Shown here: in pieces, positions 35,365 to 42,841 of the stretch | Layout of the letters: every line of letters begins with the position of its first letter | Numbering within the stretch: position 1 is the first letter of the stretch | Assembly: GCA_020634875.1 (NCBI GenBank) | Contig: JACKAX010000006.1 | Coordinates: 1-64,000 of the forward strand | Reading direction: 5' to 3' | DNA: 64,000 bases | Source: Anaerolineales bacterium | GTDB taxonomy: Bacteria; Chloroflexota; Anaerolineae; Anaerolineales; JABWBV01 | Made by a program: the position numbers and the translations under genes | Notes under the pieces: model-generated | What the model saw: the letters and a program-made list of their open reading frames with translations, nothing else | The model's database searches: none | Told to the model about the DNA's origin: nothing

Positions 35365-35479
35365 TAACTACTCAGACCCTAAAGGTTTTTCTCGATGAAG
35401 GGATACATTTGCAGACGGAAAGCATTGCAGGCGAGCTTCTCTTGCAAACGAAACCTTTAGGGTCTGGTCTGAGTAGTTA
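35365..35479. repeat. 115-bp palindromic element with 24-nt arms
   Basis: TAACTACTCAGACCCTAAAG plus GTTT (35365-35388) is mirrored at 35451-35479; the right arm carries a 5-nt duplication (ggtct). The arms enclose about 62 nt. The right arm supplies the last codons (VTTQTRP) and stop of the B2 gene. It looks like a dispersed palindromic or MITE-like repeat that landed between B2 and the precursor gene. Confidence 0.7.
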
Positions 35480-36008
35480 CAGAGGCGGGATAATGTGCCA
35501 GGATGTGGTAGTCCTGTCCTTCTGTCTGTCCGAGGATCACTTTCGGCCCATCTTGTAACCAGACATGGGCGGTCAGACCAAGACCAGGGAGGACGGCTGC
35601 GCCGTAATACAAGGTTGTGCCAATGCCTAACCGTCGTAGGAGCGCCTGTCCGGCAATGGCCTGCGGAAAACATACGGTTTGGCCGGGTAACAACTGGCTT
35701 GCTTCGTCAATTAACCACTGTACACTCCTTTGGAACTGTTCGCGTTCGGTTCCGGTGATTTCATGCTGATTGACAACCAAAAAGGCGGGCAAAAGGGCCG
35801 CGGCTTTTTGGCGTCGGGAAAACGTCTCTTCGGGGCGTTTGGGAGGACGCGCAAAGAGCCAGATCAGGCGGCGAAAGGGGATGACGCGTAAGGTCAACCG
35901 CGCGGCCATCAAGTATCCCATGGTTTCCAGCACGTAAAAGCGCGCGGGGCCGGGGATTTGCCGAAGATGGGCCACACGTTTAGCCAGCGAAGTCCACAAG
36001 CCCGGCAT
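35457..36008 (-). CDS. Lasso-peptide leader protease (B2, transglutaminase-like)
   Basis: Cysteine protease that removes the leader before cyclisation, 183 residues, close to the family size. The catalytic set is Cys113 (QTVCFPQA), His148 (TAHVWLQDG) and Asp153 nearby; the N-terminal region LETMGYLMAARLTLRV is typical. The ATG at 36008 lies inside the end of the B1 gene (29-nt overlap) and follows AAGGA by 7 nt; an earlier start at 36059 lacks support. The last seven residues are encoded by the palindromic repeat at 35365-35479. Confidence 0.87.
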   Translation of the reverse strand: MPGLWTSLAKRVAHLRQIPGPARFYVLETMGYLMAARLTLRVIPFRRLIWLFARPPKRPEETFSRRQKAAALLPAFLVVNQHEITGTEREQFQRSVQWLIDEASQLLPGQTVCFPQAIAGQALLRRLGIGTTLYYGAAVLPGLGLTAHVWLQDGPKVILGQTEGQDYHILAHYPASVTTQTRP

Positions 36009-36267
36009 CGAATAATCCTTGCAATAAAAAGGATACTTCCTGGCGGCAGGTTGGCTCATCTACCGCGTATTCGTGGCGGAGTTGGGCACAAATTGCGTCA
36101 AAAGATGTGGGAGTGGCGAGGAGGTCCCACACCCGTCCGGCGGTGGTGTTGAGGGCATAACAATACCCGGCTTGCACATCAATTGCCAGCAGTTCCTCAT
36201 CCAGTTGGGAAAAGGGGAGGTCTATTTTTCGGGTAAGGAAGGTAGTGGGGGATAAGGTAGGTTTCAT
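35980..36267 (-). CDS. PqqD-like RRE protein (lasso B1)
   Basis: RiPP recognition element of 95 residues that binds the leader peptide and delivers it to the B2 protease. The PqqD fold is recognisable from DEELLAIDVQAGYCYALNTT, the GRVWDLL helix and the closing LLQGLFDAGLVD. It starts 3 nt after the kinase stop and overlaps B2, so B1 and B2 are translationally coupled. Confidence 0.88.
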   Translation of the reverse strand: MKPTLSPTTFLTRKIDLPFSQLDEELLAIDVQAGYCYALNTTAGRVWDLLATPTSFDAICAQLRHEYAVDEPTCRQEVSFLLQGLFDAGLVDFAG

Positions 36268-36270
36268 ATT

Positions 36271-37179
36271 TTATTTGGCTGCCCAGTGCATTTGCAGTTG
36301 AGTTATCGTCGGTACGATTTCGGTGACATCGCGCGGGCGACGCAATTCCCAAACGGGCACGCGGCGCACGAGTTCCAAAAATTGCTGCCAGTAGGAACCC
36401 ATTTTGCCCATTGGCTCGATCAGTGCGCCACGATAGGTCGCGGCAGCGATCAGGCGACGGAGGGCGATTTGCCCGGTGAGGCGGGTGAGGGAGAAGTCGC
36501 CCCATTCGAGCAGGTAAAGCGCGCGGAGGGGAACAGGCCGTTGGAGGTAATTGCCCGGTATCTGCATGTGAAATTTCTCATGACGAAAATGATCCCGCTC
36601 TAACATGGTGTGATCCCAGGCTAGCGCGTCGAGGGTATCTTGCCAGAGTTTTAAACGAGGCGCGGTCGGGTAAAGGATAGGTTGTCCATGAACGGGAAGA
36701 TCACATCGCACGAGATCATCGCTCACGAACGGGTAACCTGCTTCGGTCAACCACGCCGCTAATGTAGATTTGCCATGCCCTGGGGCAGCACAAAAAGCTA
36801 CCGCTTCTTCCCCTACCTGGACGGCGCTGGCATGTAACACTAACAGATCACGTTGATAGCATAAGGCTCCCCAAGCTGAACCGAGCAAATACAAGCGAAT
36901 TTCACGGTTTTCTGCCTGTTGCGCGGGAAAGATTTTTATCTCGTTCCCGTGAGCAACCCAATACGTAGCCACTTCTGGAATACAAAAGCGATATTCATCT
37001 GCGCGGACGAATGGAAGTTCTTCCCTTACTTCCTCCACCAGATGAACAAGCCGGATGTTTACATCAGCTTGCGGAAACTGGTTTTCTTGTTCAAACTTTT
37101 TCCACTCCGGGATTTGAAGTTGTGAGTCAATTCTTAAACCAGCGTAACAATAACACCAATATTCTTTAGAAGATGACAT
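36271..37179 (-). CDS. HprK-like kinase of the lasso cluster
   Basis: Predicted peptide kinase of 302 residues related to the C-terminal domain of HPr kinase/phosphorylase. It has HASAV (His116), the P-loop APGHGKST (132-139) and VSDDLV (Asp154/Asp155). Such kinases in lasso clusters (paeninodin type) phosphorylate the C-terminal Ser of the precursor, and the precursor here ends in Ser. It is the first gene of the cluster. A TTG at 37185 is in frame, but ATG 37179 is preferred; the -10 box sits only a few nt upstream and there is no Shine-Dalgarno site, so the operon mRNA is probably leaderless. Confidence 0.85.
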   Translation of the reverse strand: MSSSKEYWCYCYAGLRIDSQLQIPEWKKFEQENQFPQADVNIRLVHLVEEVREELPFVRADEYRFCIPEVATYWVAHGNEIKIFPAQQAENREIRLYLLGSAWGALCYQRDLLVLHASAVQVGEEAVAFCAAPGHGKSTLAAWLTEAGYPFVSDDLVRCDLPVHGQPILYPTAPRLKLWQDTLDALAWDHTMLERDHFRHEKFHMQIPGNYLQRPVPLRALYLLEWGDFSLTRLTGQIALRRLIAAATYRGALIEPMGKMGSYWQQFLELVRRVPVWELRRPRDVTEIVPTITQLQMHWAAK

Positions 37180-37187
37180 TGACAATA

Positions 37188-37216
37188 TTATTATGTTCTC
37201 TCTCCCCTTCTGTCAA
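37188..37216 (-). promoter_or_regulatory. Lasso operon promoter (TTGACA-17-TAATAA)
   Basis: Minus strand: perfect -35 TTGACA (37216-37211), 17-nt spacer, TAATAA (37193-37188) with an overlapping TAATAT three nt on. Transcription should begin within a few nt of the kinase ATG at 37179. Confidence 0.72.
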
Positions 37217-37265
37217 GAGAGGGGGGTTTCTCGCCCAGACCTTTACAAATCCCGGCAAGTGTAGA

Positions 37266-37293
37266 TTGACGGGTACGGGTTATCGTGTATAAT
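37266..37293 (+). promoter_or_regulatory. Strong promoter TTGACG-16-TATAAT of the RRM gene
   Basis: Near-consensus boxes with a 16-nt spacer. Start expected near 37300, giving a leader of about 100 nt that opens with an intrinsic terminator. Confidence 0.85.
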
Positions 37294-37306
37294 GCTTTTT
37301 TGTACG

Positions 37307-37332
37307 CCGGGTACTAGACCCGGTTTTTTTTT
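37307..37332 (+). terminator. Leader terminator (attenuator) of the RRM gene
   Basis: CCGGGT-ACTAG-ACCCGG followed by nine T residues, starting about 7 nt after the predicted transcription start and ending about 67 nt before the RRM ATG. Most transcripts would stop after about 30 nt unless the hairpin is prevented. Confidence 0.75.
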
Positions 37333-37398
37333 GCTAGAAAAAATCTGGCACCCGCCATGGTCCCCTATGCGGTAATATTTTTTGGAGATTCTGTTAAT

Positions 37399-37755
37399 AT
37401 GGAAACAAGATTGTATGTTGGCAACCTCGCCTACCAGACGACCGAGGAAGAGTTGCAAGAACTGTTTGCTCAGGCGGGCACAGTCAAATCGGTCGCATTA
37501 ATTAAAGACCGCGAAACGGGCCGTTCAAAAGGCTTTGGGTTTGTGGAAATGGAAACCCAGGCTGAAACGGAAAAGGCTATTAGCCTCTTTCATGGTGCAA
37601 CCCTGCGTGAGCGCGCGCTCACCGTCAATGTCGCTCGTCCTCGCGAAGAACGCTCCTTCAGTGGTGGCGGAAATCGTTTTGATCGCGGCGGCGGACGCGG
37701 CGGTGGACGTGACAACCGGCGTGGAGGCCAGGGCGGCGGACGTCGCGAGTACTAA
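37399..37755 (+). CDS. RRM-type RNA-binding protein with RGG-like tail
   Basis: Small RNA-binding protein of 118 residues, like the cold-inducible Rbp proteins of cyanobacteria and other bacteria. One RRM (about 2-80) shows RNP2 LYVGNL and RNP1 KGFGFVEM; the tail is Gly/Arg-rich (RGGGRGGGRDNRRGG). GGAG lies about 10 nt before the ATG at 37399; a longer frame to 37357 begins in the leader and was discarded. The leader has a terminator just after the promoter, so control by attenuation, perhaps autoregulated or cold-linked, is plausible. Confidence 0.92.
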   Translation: METRLYVGNLAYQTTEEELQELFAQAGTVKSVALIKDRETGRSKGFGFVEMETQAETEKAISLFHGATLRERALTVNVARPREERSFSGGGNRFDRGGGRGGGRDNRRGGQGGGRREY

Positions 37756-37771
37756 ATCTTTTCTTTGGAAA

Positions 37772-37818
37772 GAATATAAAAAAGTGCGGCTCTTAAAGAG
37801 CCGCACTTTTTTATATTC
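37772..37818. terminator. Palindromic terminator, perfect 23-bp arms
   Basis: Arms 37772-37794 and 37796-37818 are exact complements around one A: GAATATAAAAAAGTGCGGCT and onward. A-tract left, T-tract right, so able to work on both strands. Confidence 0.92.
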
Positions 37819-37951
37819 CAGGTGTAATTGCTCCTACGGAGAAGATGACTGAATCTTGGGGGAATAACAGGATACACCTATAATCCAGACTTACCCCCGG
37901 CAAATCTCAAGGAGCCATTTTCTATACGTGCTTCGGGAAACGGCATCCGAG

Positions 37952-37957
37952 TATAAT
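37952..37957 (+). promoter_or_regulatory. -10 box of a leaderless promoter
   Basis: TATAAT ending 6 nt before the GNAT ATG, with no Shine-Dalgarno site. Transcription would start at the A of ATG. Confidence 0.65.
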
Positions 37958-37963
37958 GCGCCC

Positions 37964-38482
37964 ATGATCACGATTCGTACTGCTACCCCTGCCGATGCCA
38001 CCCTACTAGCCAAAATTGGGGAAGAAACTTTTTTTGATACTTTCTCCTCACAAAATACGCCCAAAAATATGGAGAGGTATTTAAAAGCTTCTTTTAGCCC
38101 TGCTCTACAAGCTTATGAATTGGCAGAGATGGGCGCGGTCTTTATGATTGCAGAAATGGAGGGTGAGACAGCCGGGTATGCGAAACTGTTAGTGGGAAGT
38201 CGTGAACCGGGCATCAAGGGAGAAAAGCCTGTAGAGTTGGTTCGCATTTACACGCGAAAGAAAGTGTTCGGGCAAGGCGTTGGGGCCGCGCTGATGCAGG
38301 CGTGCCTGACGGAGGCCATTCGGCTTGGGGGGGATGTGATCTGGTTGGGCGTGTGGGAACACAATCCCCGCGCGATACGGTTTTATCAAAAATGGGGGTT
38401 TGAAAAAGTTGGAACACATGCTTTTCTGCTAGGGGACGATCTTCAAACAGATTGGATCATGCAGAGAGCATTAATATTTTGA
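37964..38482 (+). CDS. GNAT-family N-acetyltransferase
   Basis: Acetyl-CoA-dependent acetyltransferase of 172 residues. It opens ITIRTATPADATLLAKI as RimI-like enzymes do; the acetyl-CoA site is RIYTRKKVFGQGVGAALMQ (Q/RxxGxG/A), followed by WLGVWEHNPRAIRFYQKWGFEKVG. The substrate is not evident. ATG 37964 was chosen over 37928 because homology starts there and a -10 box lies at the leaderless distance. Its stop is 10 nt from the next ATG, so the exported protein gene downstream may be co-transcribed. Confidence 0.9.
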   Translation: MITIRTATPADATLLAKIGEETFFDTFSSQNTPKNMERYLKASFSPALQAYELAEMGAVFMIAEMEGETAGYAKLLVGSREPGIKGEKPVELVRIYTRKKVFGQGVGAALMQACLTEAIRLGGDVIWLGVWEHNPRAIRFYQKWGFEKVGTHAFLLGDDLQTDWIMQRALIF

Positions 38483-38492
38483 GGTATTTCCT

Positions 38493-40643
38493 ATGCACAA
38501 ACATTTTTTCCTGACTTTCCCGATCTTGTTAGGGGTAAGTTTACTTTTGCTGTGGATGGTTCCCGTACAGGCACGTCCAGCATCCCATAAATCCGAAACC
38601 GGACCACTGCATCCTTTGGAACAGAGGGACGGTTTCACGTCTGAGGGGGGAAACGGGCTGGTGCTGAAAAAAACCGTTGGGCTGGATCCTGGTGTTTGTG
38701 CCTCTTCGGAAACAATCTCTGTTACAGTCGGAACCAAAGTCGTATATTGTTTCATCATTTCCAACAATACGGTATTCACGCTTACTGATCATACAGTTGA
38801 AGATAGTGAGTTAGGTTTGTTGGTAAACCACTTGACCTATCCCCTTGTCCCTGGGGCCAGCGCATACTTCACCCAGAGTGCAATTATTTCCACCACAACG
38901 GTGAACACAGCCACCTGGACGGCGCTTAATCCGATCAACGATTATTCCATCATCACAGGCGCATGTAATCCTTTTCCCGATATCAGCATGAATGGAACTG
39001 CACTCAATCTAGCAGATGACGGAGAAGTCAACCTGAAAATGCCGTTCCGATTTCAATTTTATGATCTTTACACCGACCGAATCCGGGTTGGGAATAATGG
39101 GGGGAGTGTGCTAGGGGACACGCTAGTCCAAATCCCGGCAGCAAATGCTGCTTTACCTACGGATTTATTACCGCGGCTGATTACGCCCTTTTGGGATGAT
39201 CTGGTAAGTGACACCGGGAATGTCTACGCCGGGATATATACCACCACACTTGCCATGCCCGGTATCGCCCTCCCTGGAGAGACTCCGGTCAGTTCATCCT
39301 ATTTTGTCGTTCAATGGGATGAAGTTTCCCATTTTCCTGCTCCCAGCCCCAGCCTCGCCACCTTCGCGATGCTGATGCTCGAACCTGGGCAAGGCAATGA
39401 CGGGTATATTGTTTTTTGCTATGAAAATACGTTTTTTGGAAATGCGCTCTTTGATAATGGCGCGTCAGCCACGATTGGACTGAACAAAAGTGGTACGGAA
39501 GCCCACCAATTTTCTTACAACACCGCACATCCCGAACTAAACGGCGGCTTTGCCATCGGTTTTCTCGCGAGTGGGAGTGGGGAAGCCGCAGCAGCAACTG
39601 CCTCCGCAACCGTGTATGTACCCCCGCTTACCTTTTATAAAACCGTGGGAACCGATCCATCCCTCTGTGCAGACACAAACACGCTCACCGTCGCTGAAGG
39701 CACCGAAGTCTATTACTGCTACAAAGTCCGCAATACCTCTCCGCACACCCTCACCCTGCATACACTGGAAGACAGCGAACTTGGGGTGCTCCTCGAGCAA
39801 TTTCCATACACCCTTGCTCCACAAGCCAGTGTTTCCATCACACAAAGTGCAATGATTACAAGCACCACCATCAACACAGCCACATGGACAGCAGAAATCC
39901 CGTCTTCATACACACTCATACCAGGTGTCTGCAACCCTTTCCCAGACATCTCCGCCACCGGCGTTCCGCTAACTTTTGATAGTAACGGACAAACCGAACT
40001 TGAGCTCCCGTTTGCTTTTCCTTTTTATCATCACCCTGCCCAAAATCTCACTATTAGCGAAAAGGGTCTGATCTTTCTCAATGCTCCAGCCTCCCTGCCC
40101 CTCTCTCCCAACGGAACCCTGCCTACAGACGACCTTCGGAACGCTATTGCTCCATTCTGGGATGACCTCACCAACGAAACAGGCACGGTGTACGCGGGTT
40201 GGTTCACCTATACGCTGCAAACGCCCGGCAATAATCTTCCTTCCCAACCTGGGGACACCCTACAAGGAAATTTCGTGTATTATGTGTTTCAATGGGACCA
40301 ACGCTCCCACGAACTGGGTGCGGCAGGTGACACCGCCACATTTTCCGTAGGTCTGAGCAAACCTGGCCAGGGTTTAGATGGGTATATGTTTTTCTGTTAC
40401 AAAGACACCACCTTTGGCAACCCATCCCTGGATTATGGAGCTTCTGCGACCATCGGCGTAAATTTGAATGAGTTAACCGCGACCCTTTTTTCCTTCGATA
40501 CCAGCCACCCAGAATTGAACGGGAACAGTGGACTCGTCATCCTTCCCATGTCCAATAGCCTGGTTTACACCACAACCGAAACCGCGACGGTTCATACCCT
40601 GAACAAAATTTTCCTTCCCCTGCTCACCAAAGGTTCGCAGTAA
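38493..40643 (+). CDS. Exported protein with two copies of a cysteine-paired/nidogen-like unit
   Basis: Surface or secreted protein of 716 residues without a recognised enzyme domain. After a signal peptide (cleavage near VQA), two long units (about 50-365 and 375-700) each contain a DUF11-like part (VGLDPGVCASSE, VGTDPSLCADTN; ending NTATWTA) and a nidogen-like part (APFWDDL, GxVYAG, ASATIGxN). The 22385 protein carries one copy of the same unit, so the module is shuffled between exported proteins. The C-terminus FLPLLTKGSQ is the recurring motif with a short extension. GAGGT lies 7 nt before the ATG. Confidence 0.78.
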   Translation: MHKHFFLTFPILLGVSLLLLWMVPVQARPASHKSETGPLHPLEQRDGFTSEGGNGLVLKKTVGLDPGVCASSETISVTVGTKVVYCFIISNNTVFTLTDHTVEDSELGLLVNHLTYPLVPGASAYFTQSAIISTTTVNTATWTALNPINDYSIITGACNPFPDISMNGTALNLADDGEVNLKMPFRFQFYDLYTDRIRVGNNGGSVLGDTLVQIPAANAALPTDLLPRLITPFWDDLVSDTGNVYAGIYTTTLAMPGIALPGETPVSSSYFVVQWDEVSHFPAPSPSLATFAMLMLEPGQGNDGYIVFCYENTFFGNALFDNGASATIGLNKSGTEAHQFSYNTAHPELNGGFAIGFLASGSGEAAAATASATVYVPPLTFYKTVGTDPSLCADTNTLTVAEGTEVYYCYKVRNTSPHTLTLHTLEDSELGVLLEQFPYTLAPQASVSITQSAMITSTTINTATWTAEIPSSYTLIPGVCNPFPDISATGVPLTFDSNGQTELELPFAFPFYHHPAQNLTISEKGLIFLNAPASLPLSPNGTLPTDDLRNAIAPFWDDLTNETGTVYAGWFTYTLQTPGNNLPSQPGDTLQGNFVYYVFQWDQRSHELGAAGDTATFSVGLSKPGQGLDGYMFFCYKDTTFGNPSLDYGASATIGVNLNELTATLFSFDTSHPELNGNSGLVILPMSNSLVYTTTETATVHTLNKIFLPLLTKGSQ

Positions 40644-40722
40644 CCTCATACAATATCGGTGCTTCCGTTTTGGGCGGGTTAATCCCGTTAATTACGGGAG
40701 AGCAACAGTGTCATTACACAAA

Positions 40723-40758
40723 GAAAAAGGAGATAGCGTGTATGCTATCTCCTTTTTC
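40723..40758. terminator. Palindromic bidirectional terminator
   Basis: GAAAAAGGAGATAGC (40723-40737) and exact complement (40744-40758) with a 6-nt loop, between convergent genes. Confidence 0.9.
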
Positions 40759-40776
40759 TTCGAGAAAATACCCTCC

Positions 40777-42702
40777 CTACCGGAAAATCAAGGGAATAAA
40801 ATGCCGTAGATCTAGGACAATCTCTTCTAACAAATAAACCGCCATGCCCCCATCCCCATCGGCCACCGCCAACCAACCGAATGATCCACTCACACCAACC
40901 GTGTCGCCTGGTGTGTTGATCGTCTGCACAGGCAACGGCCCTGCGGGGTTAATCACACTGACTGCCGTCAGCCCGCCCCAACCATTTGCTACATACGCCG
41001 TTGTCCCCCACACATAAACATCTTGCGCATAAGATAACAACAACCCGCCCAATTTTACGGGATTTGTCGGGTCACTCACATCCACCGTTGTAAGCCCGTT
41101 ATTCCACCGGGCTAGATATGCCACATTCCCCATCACCTCTACCGCGTAAACATTCTCTGCCACATAAACCCCTACTTCGACTGGACTCGCAGGATTGCTC
41201 ACGTTCACAATCCGCAACCCGCCATACGAATCTGCTACAAAAGCCAGGTCGCCTTGCACTACCACATCCCGCGCATAGTCGGGGGTGTCCCAAAAGCCAA
41301 CTTCCACAGGCTCAGTCGGCGAAAACACATCCACCACACGCAAACCCGCGAGTCCATCCGCCACATACGCATACCGCCCCGCCACCGCCACCCCGCTCGC
41401 CCAATCGGGCAAACTCACTTCCCCTACCTCTCCGGGATACATGGGATCGCTAGCCTCAACCACGCGCAACCCTGTATTCCCATCTGCTACGTATACCACA
41501 TTGCCCGCTACCGCTACTGCTTCCGCCCATCCGGGGGTATCTGCCACACTCAATGGGGTTACGCTCGCGGTTACACCTGTCCCGGTAATTTGCGAAATCG
41601 TCACGCCACCTTGCCCATTGGCAGTATAAATCCGCCCGCTCGCCATCGTCACCCCGCGCGGGTTGCCAGGCGCGGCGTAATCGGCTACCAAGATCGGGTT
41701 CGCAGGCATTGTGACATCTGCTACTTGCAAGCCAGTCCAGCTATTAGCGATGAAAAGATGATTGCCATCTCCCGCTGCTGCCCACGTATAGGAAAGCGTA
41801 GGAATGGTTGCCGATAAAACTGGAACTGCCGGATTTGCGAGGGACACCTCGCGTAAGCCCGTTTCCATCCCCGCGACAAATGCCACGTTCCCGACCACCG
41901 CAACCCGCCACGCCATCGTTAACCCGGTCAACGAACCGACCTCCGCCGGATGCACCGGGTCAGAAACATCTGACGTATACACACTCCCCCCCGCTGTCGT
42001 CACCACCATCAAATTACCGCTCAGGGCTACATCTTGCACTTGCCCCCCTGGCGTATAACTTCCCACCCCCAACGGGTTGGACGCGCTGCTCACATCCACT
42101 ACTCGCACTCCGGCAAACCCCGCTGCGACAAACGCATAATCCCCAACAACCGCCACCCCCCAAGCATCATCCGAGGCAGTGTATGTTCCTTTCAGCACTG
42201 GATTTGTCCGGTCAGACACATTGACTACACGCAAATTTTTCCCGTTAATCACATACGCAAAATTCCCTACGACTGCAACATCTCGAATGGTGCCCACCGC
42301 GGTCGTCCCTCCCACCTCAACGGGGTGTATTGGATTGCTCACATCCACGATCCGCAAACCCGCTTTGCCAGCTGCAACGTAGGCGTAATTACCACTCACG
42401 GCGACAGCCTGTACCAGATCGGCAAACAGAGCTGTCCGCCCCAACACGGTCAACGTTGGGAGGGTGGAAACGTCAAACACCGTCAGGGAGGCACCTTCGC
42501 CCGCATACAATCGGTCCTCCGCGAGGGCCAGGTCAAACATCGGACCGCCAAACTGTGCGACTTGATCCAAGTCGGTCACATCATCCGCACCAGGAGAAAT
42601 TTCTCGAGAACGTGCGTTCCCTGGATAAGCGCGGATGAACACCCACGCGGATACAATTACCATAAAGAAGAAGATGGATAAGAGAAGGGTACGAATTTTC
42701 AT
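40777..42702 (-). CDS. Exported LVIVD-repeat beta-propeller-like protein
   Basis: Extracellular protein of 641 residues built from about 13 LVIVD-type repeats (pattern VAVVGNYAYVA..GLRVVDVSNPxxPVEVG), which probably form one or two propellers used for binding. The N-terminus has a signal anchor (MKIRTLLLSIFFFMVIVSAW) and the C-terminus ends HFIPLIFR, the recurring motif. There is no Shine-Dalgarno site; a TTAAAT lies 5 nt before the ATG, so leaderless expression is possible. Confidence 0.88.
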   Translation of the reverse strand: MKIRTLLLSIFFFMVIVSAWVFIRAYPGNARSREISPGADDVTDLDQVAQFGGPMFDLALAEDRLYAGEGASLTVFDVSTLPTLTVLGRTALFADLVQAVAVSGNYAYVAAGKAGLRIVDVSNPIHPVEVGGTTAVGTIRDVAVVGNFAYVINGKNLRVVNVSDRTNPVLKGTYTASDDAWGVAVVGDYAFVAAGFAGVRVVDVSSASNPLGVGSYTPGGQVQDVALSGNLMVVTTAGGSVYTSDVSDPVHPAEVGSLTGLTMAWRVAVVGNVAFVAGMETGLREVSLANPAVPVLSATIPTLSYTWAAAGDGNHLFIANSWTGLQVADVTMPANPILVADYAAPGNPRGVTMASGRIYTANGQGGVTISQITGTGVTASVTPLSVADTPGWAEAVAVAGNVVYVADGNTGLRVVEASDPMYPGEVGEVSLPDWASGVAVAGRYAYVADGLAGLRVVDVFSPTEPVEVGFWDTPDYARDVVVQGDLAFVADSYGGLRIVNVSNPASPVEVGVYVAENVYAVEVMGNVAYLARWNNGLTTVDVSDPTNPVKLGGLLLSYAQDVYVWGTTAYVANGWGGLTAVSVINPAGPLPVQTINTPGDTVGVSGSFGWLAVADGDGGMAVYLLEEIVLDLRHFIPLIFR

Positions 42703-42841
42703 AGGAAATTTAACCCGTTCAAAGAGGATTCACGTACAATCGCAGTATCTTAACAGATGATGTGGACTTGTGAAACATACACTTGAGGCATAGATTCGCA
42801 AGTTCACCTTACCGAAAATCTATAAAAAATAGCCCGCCCAC

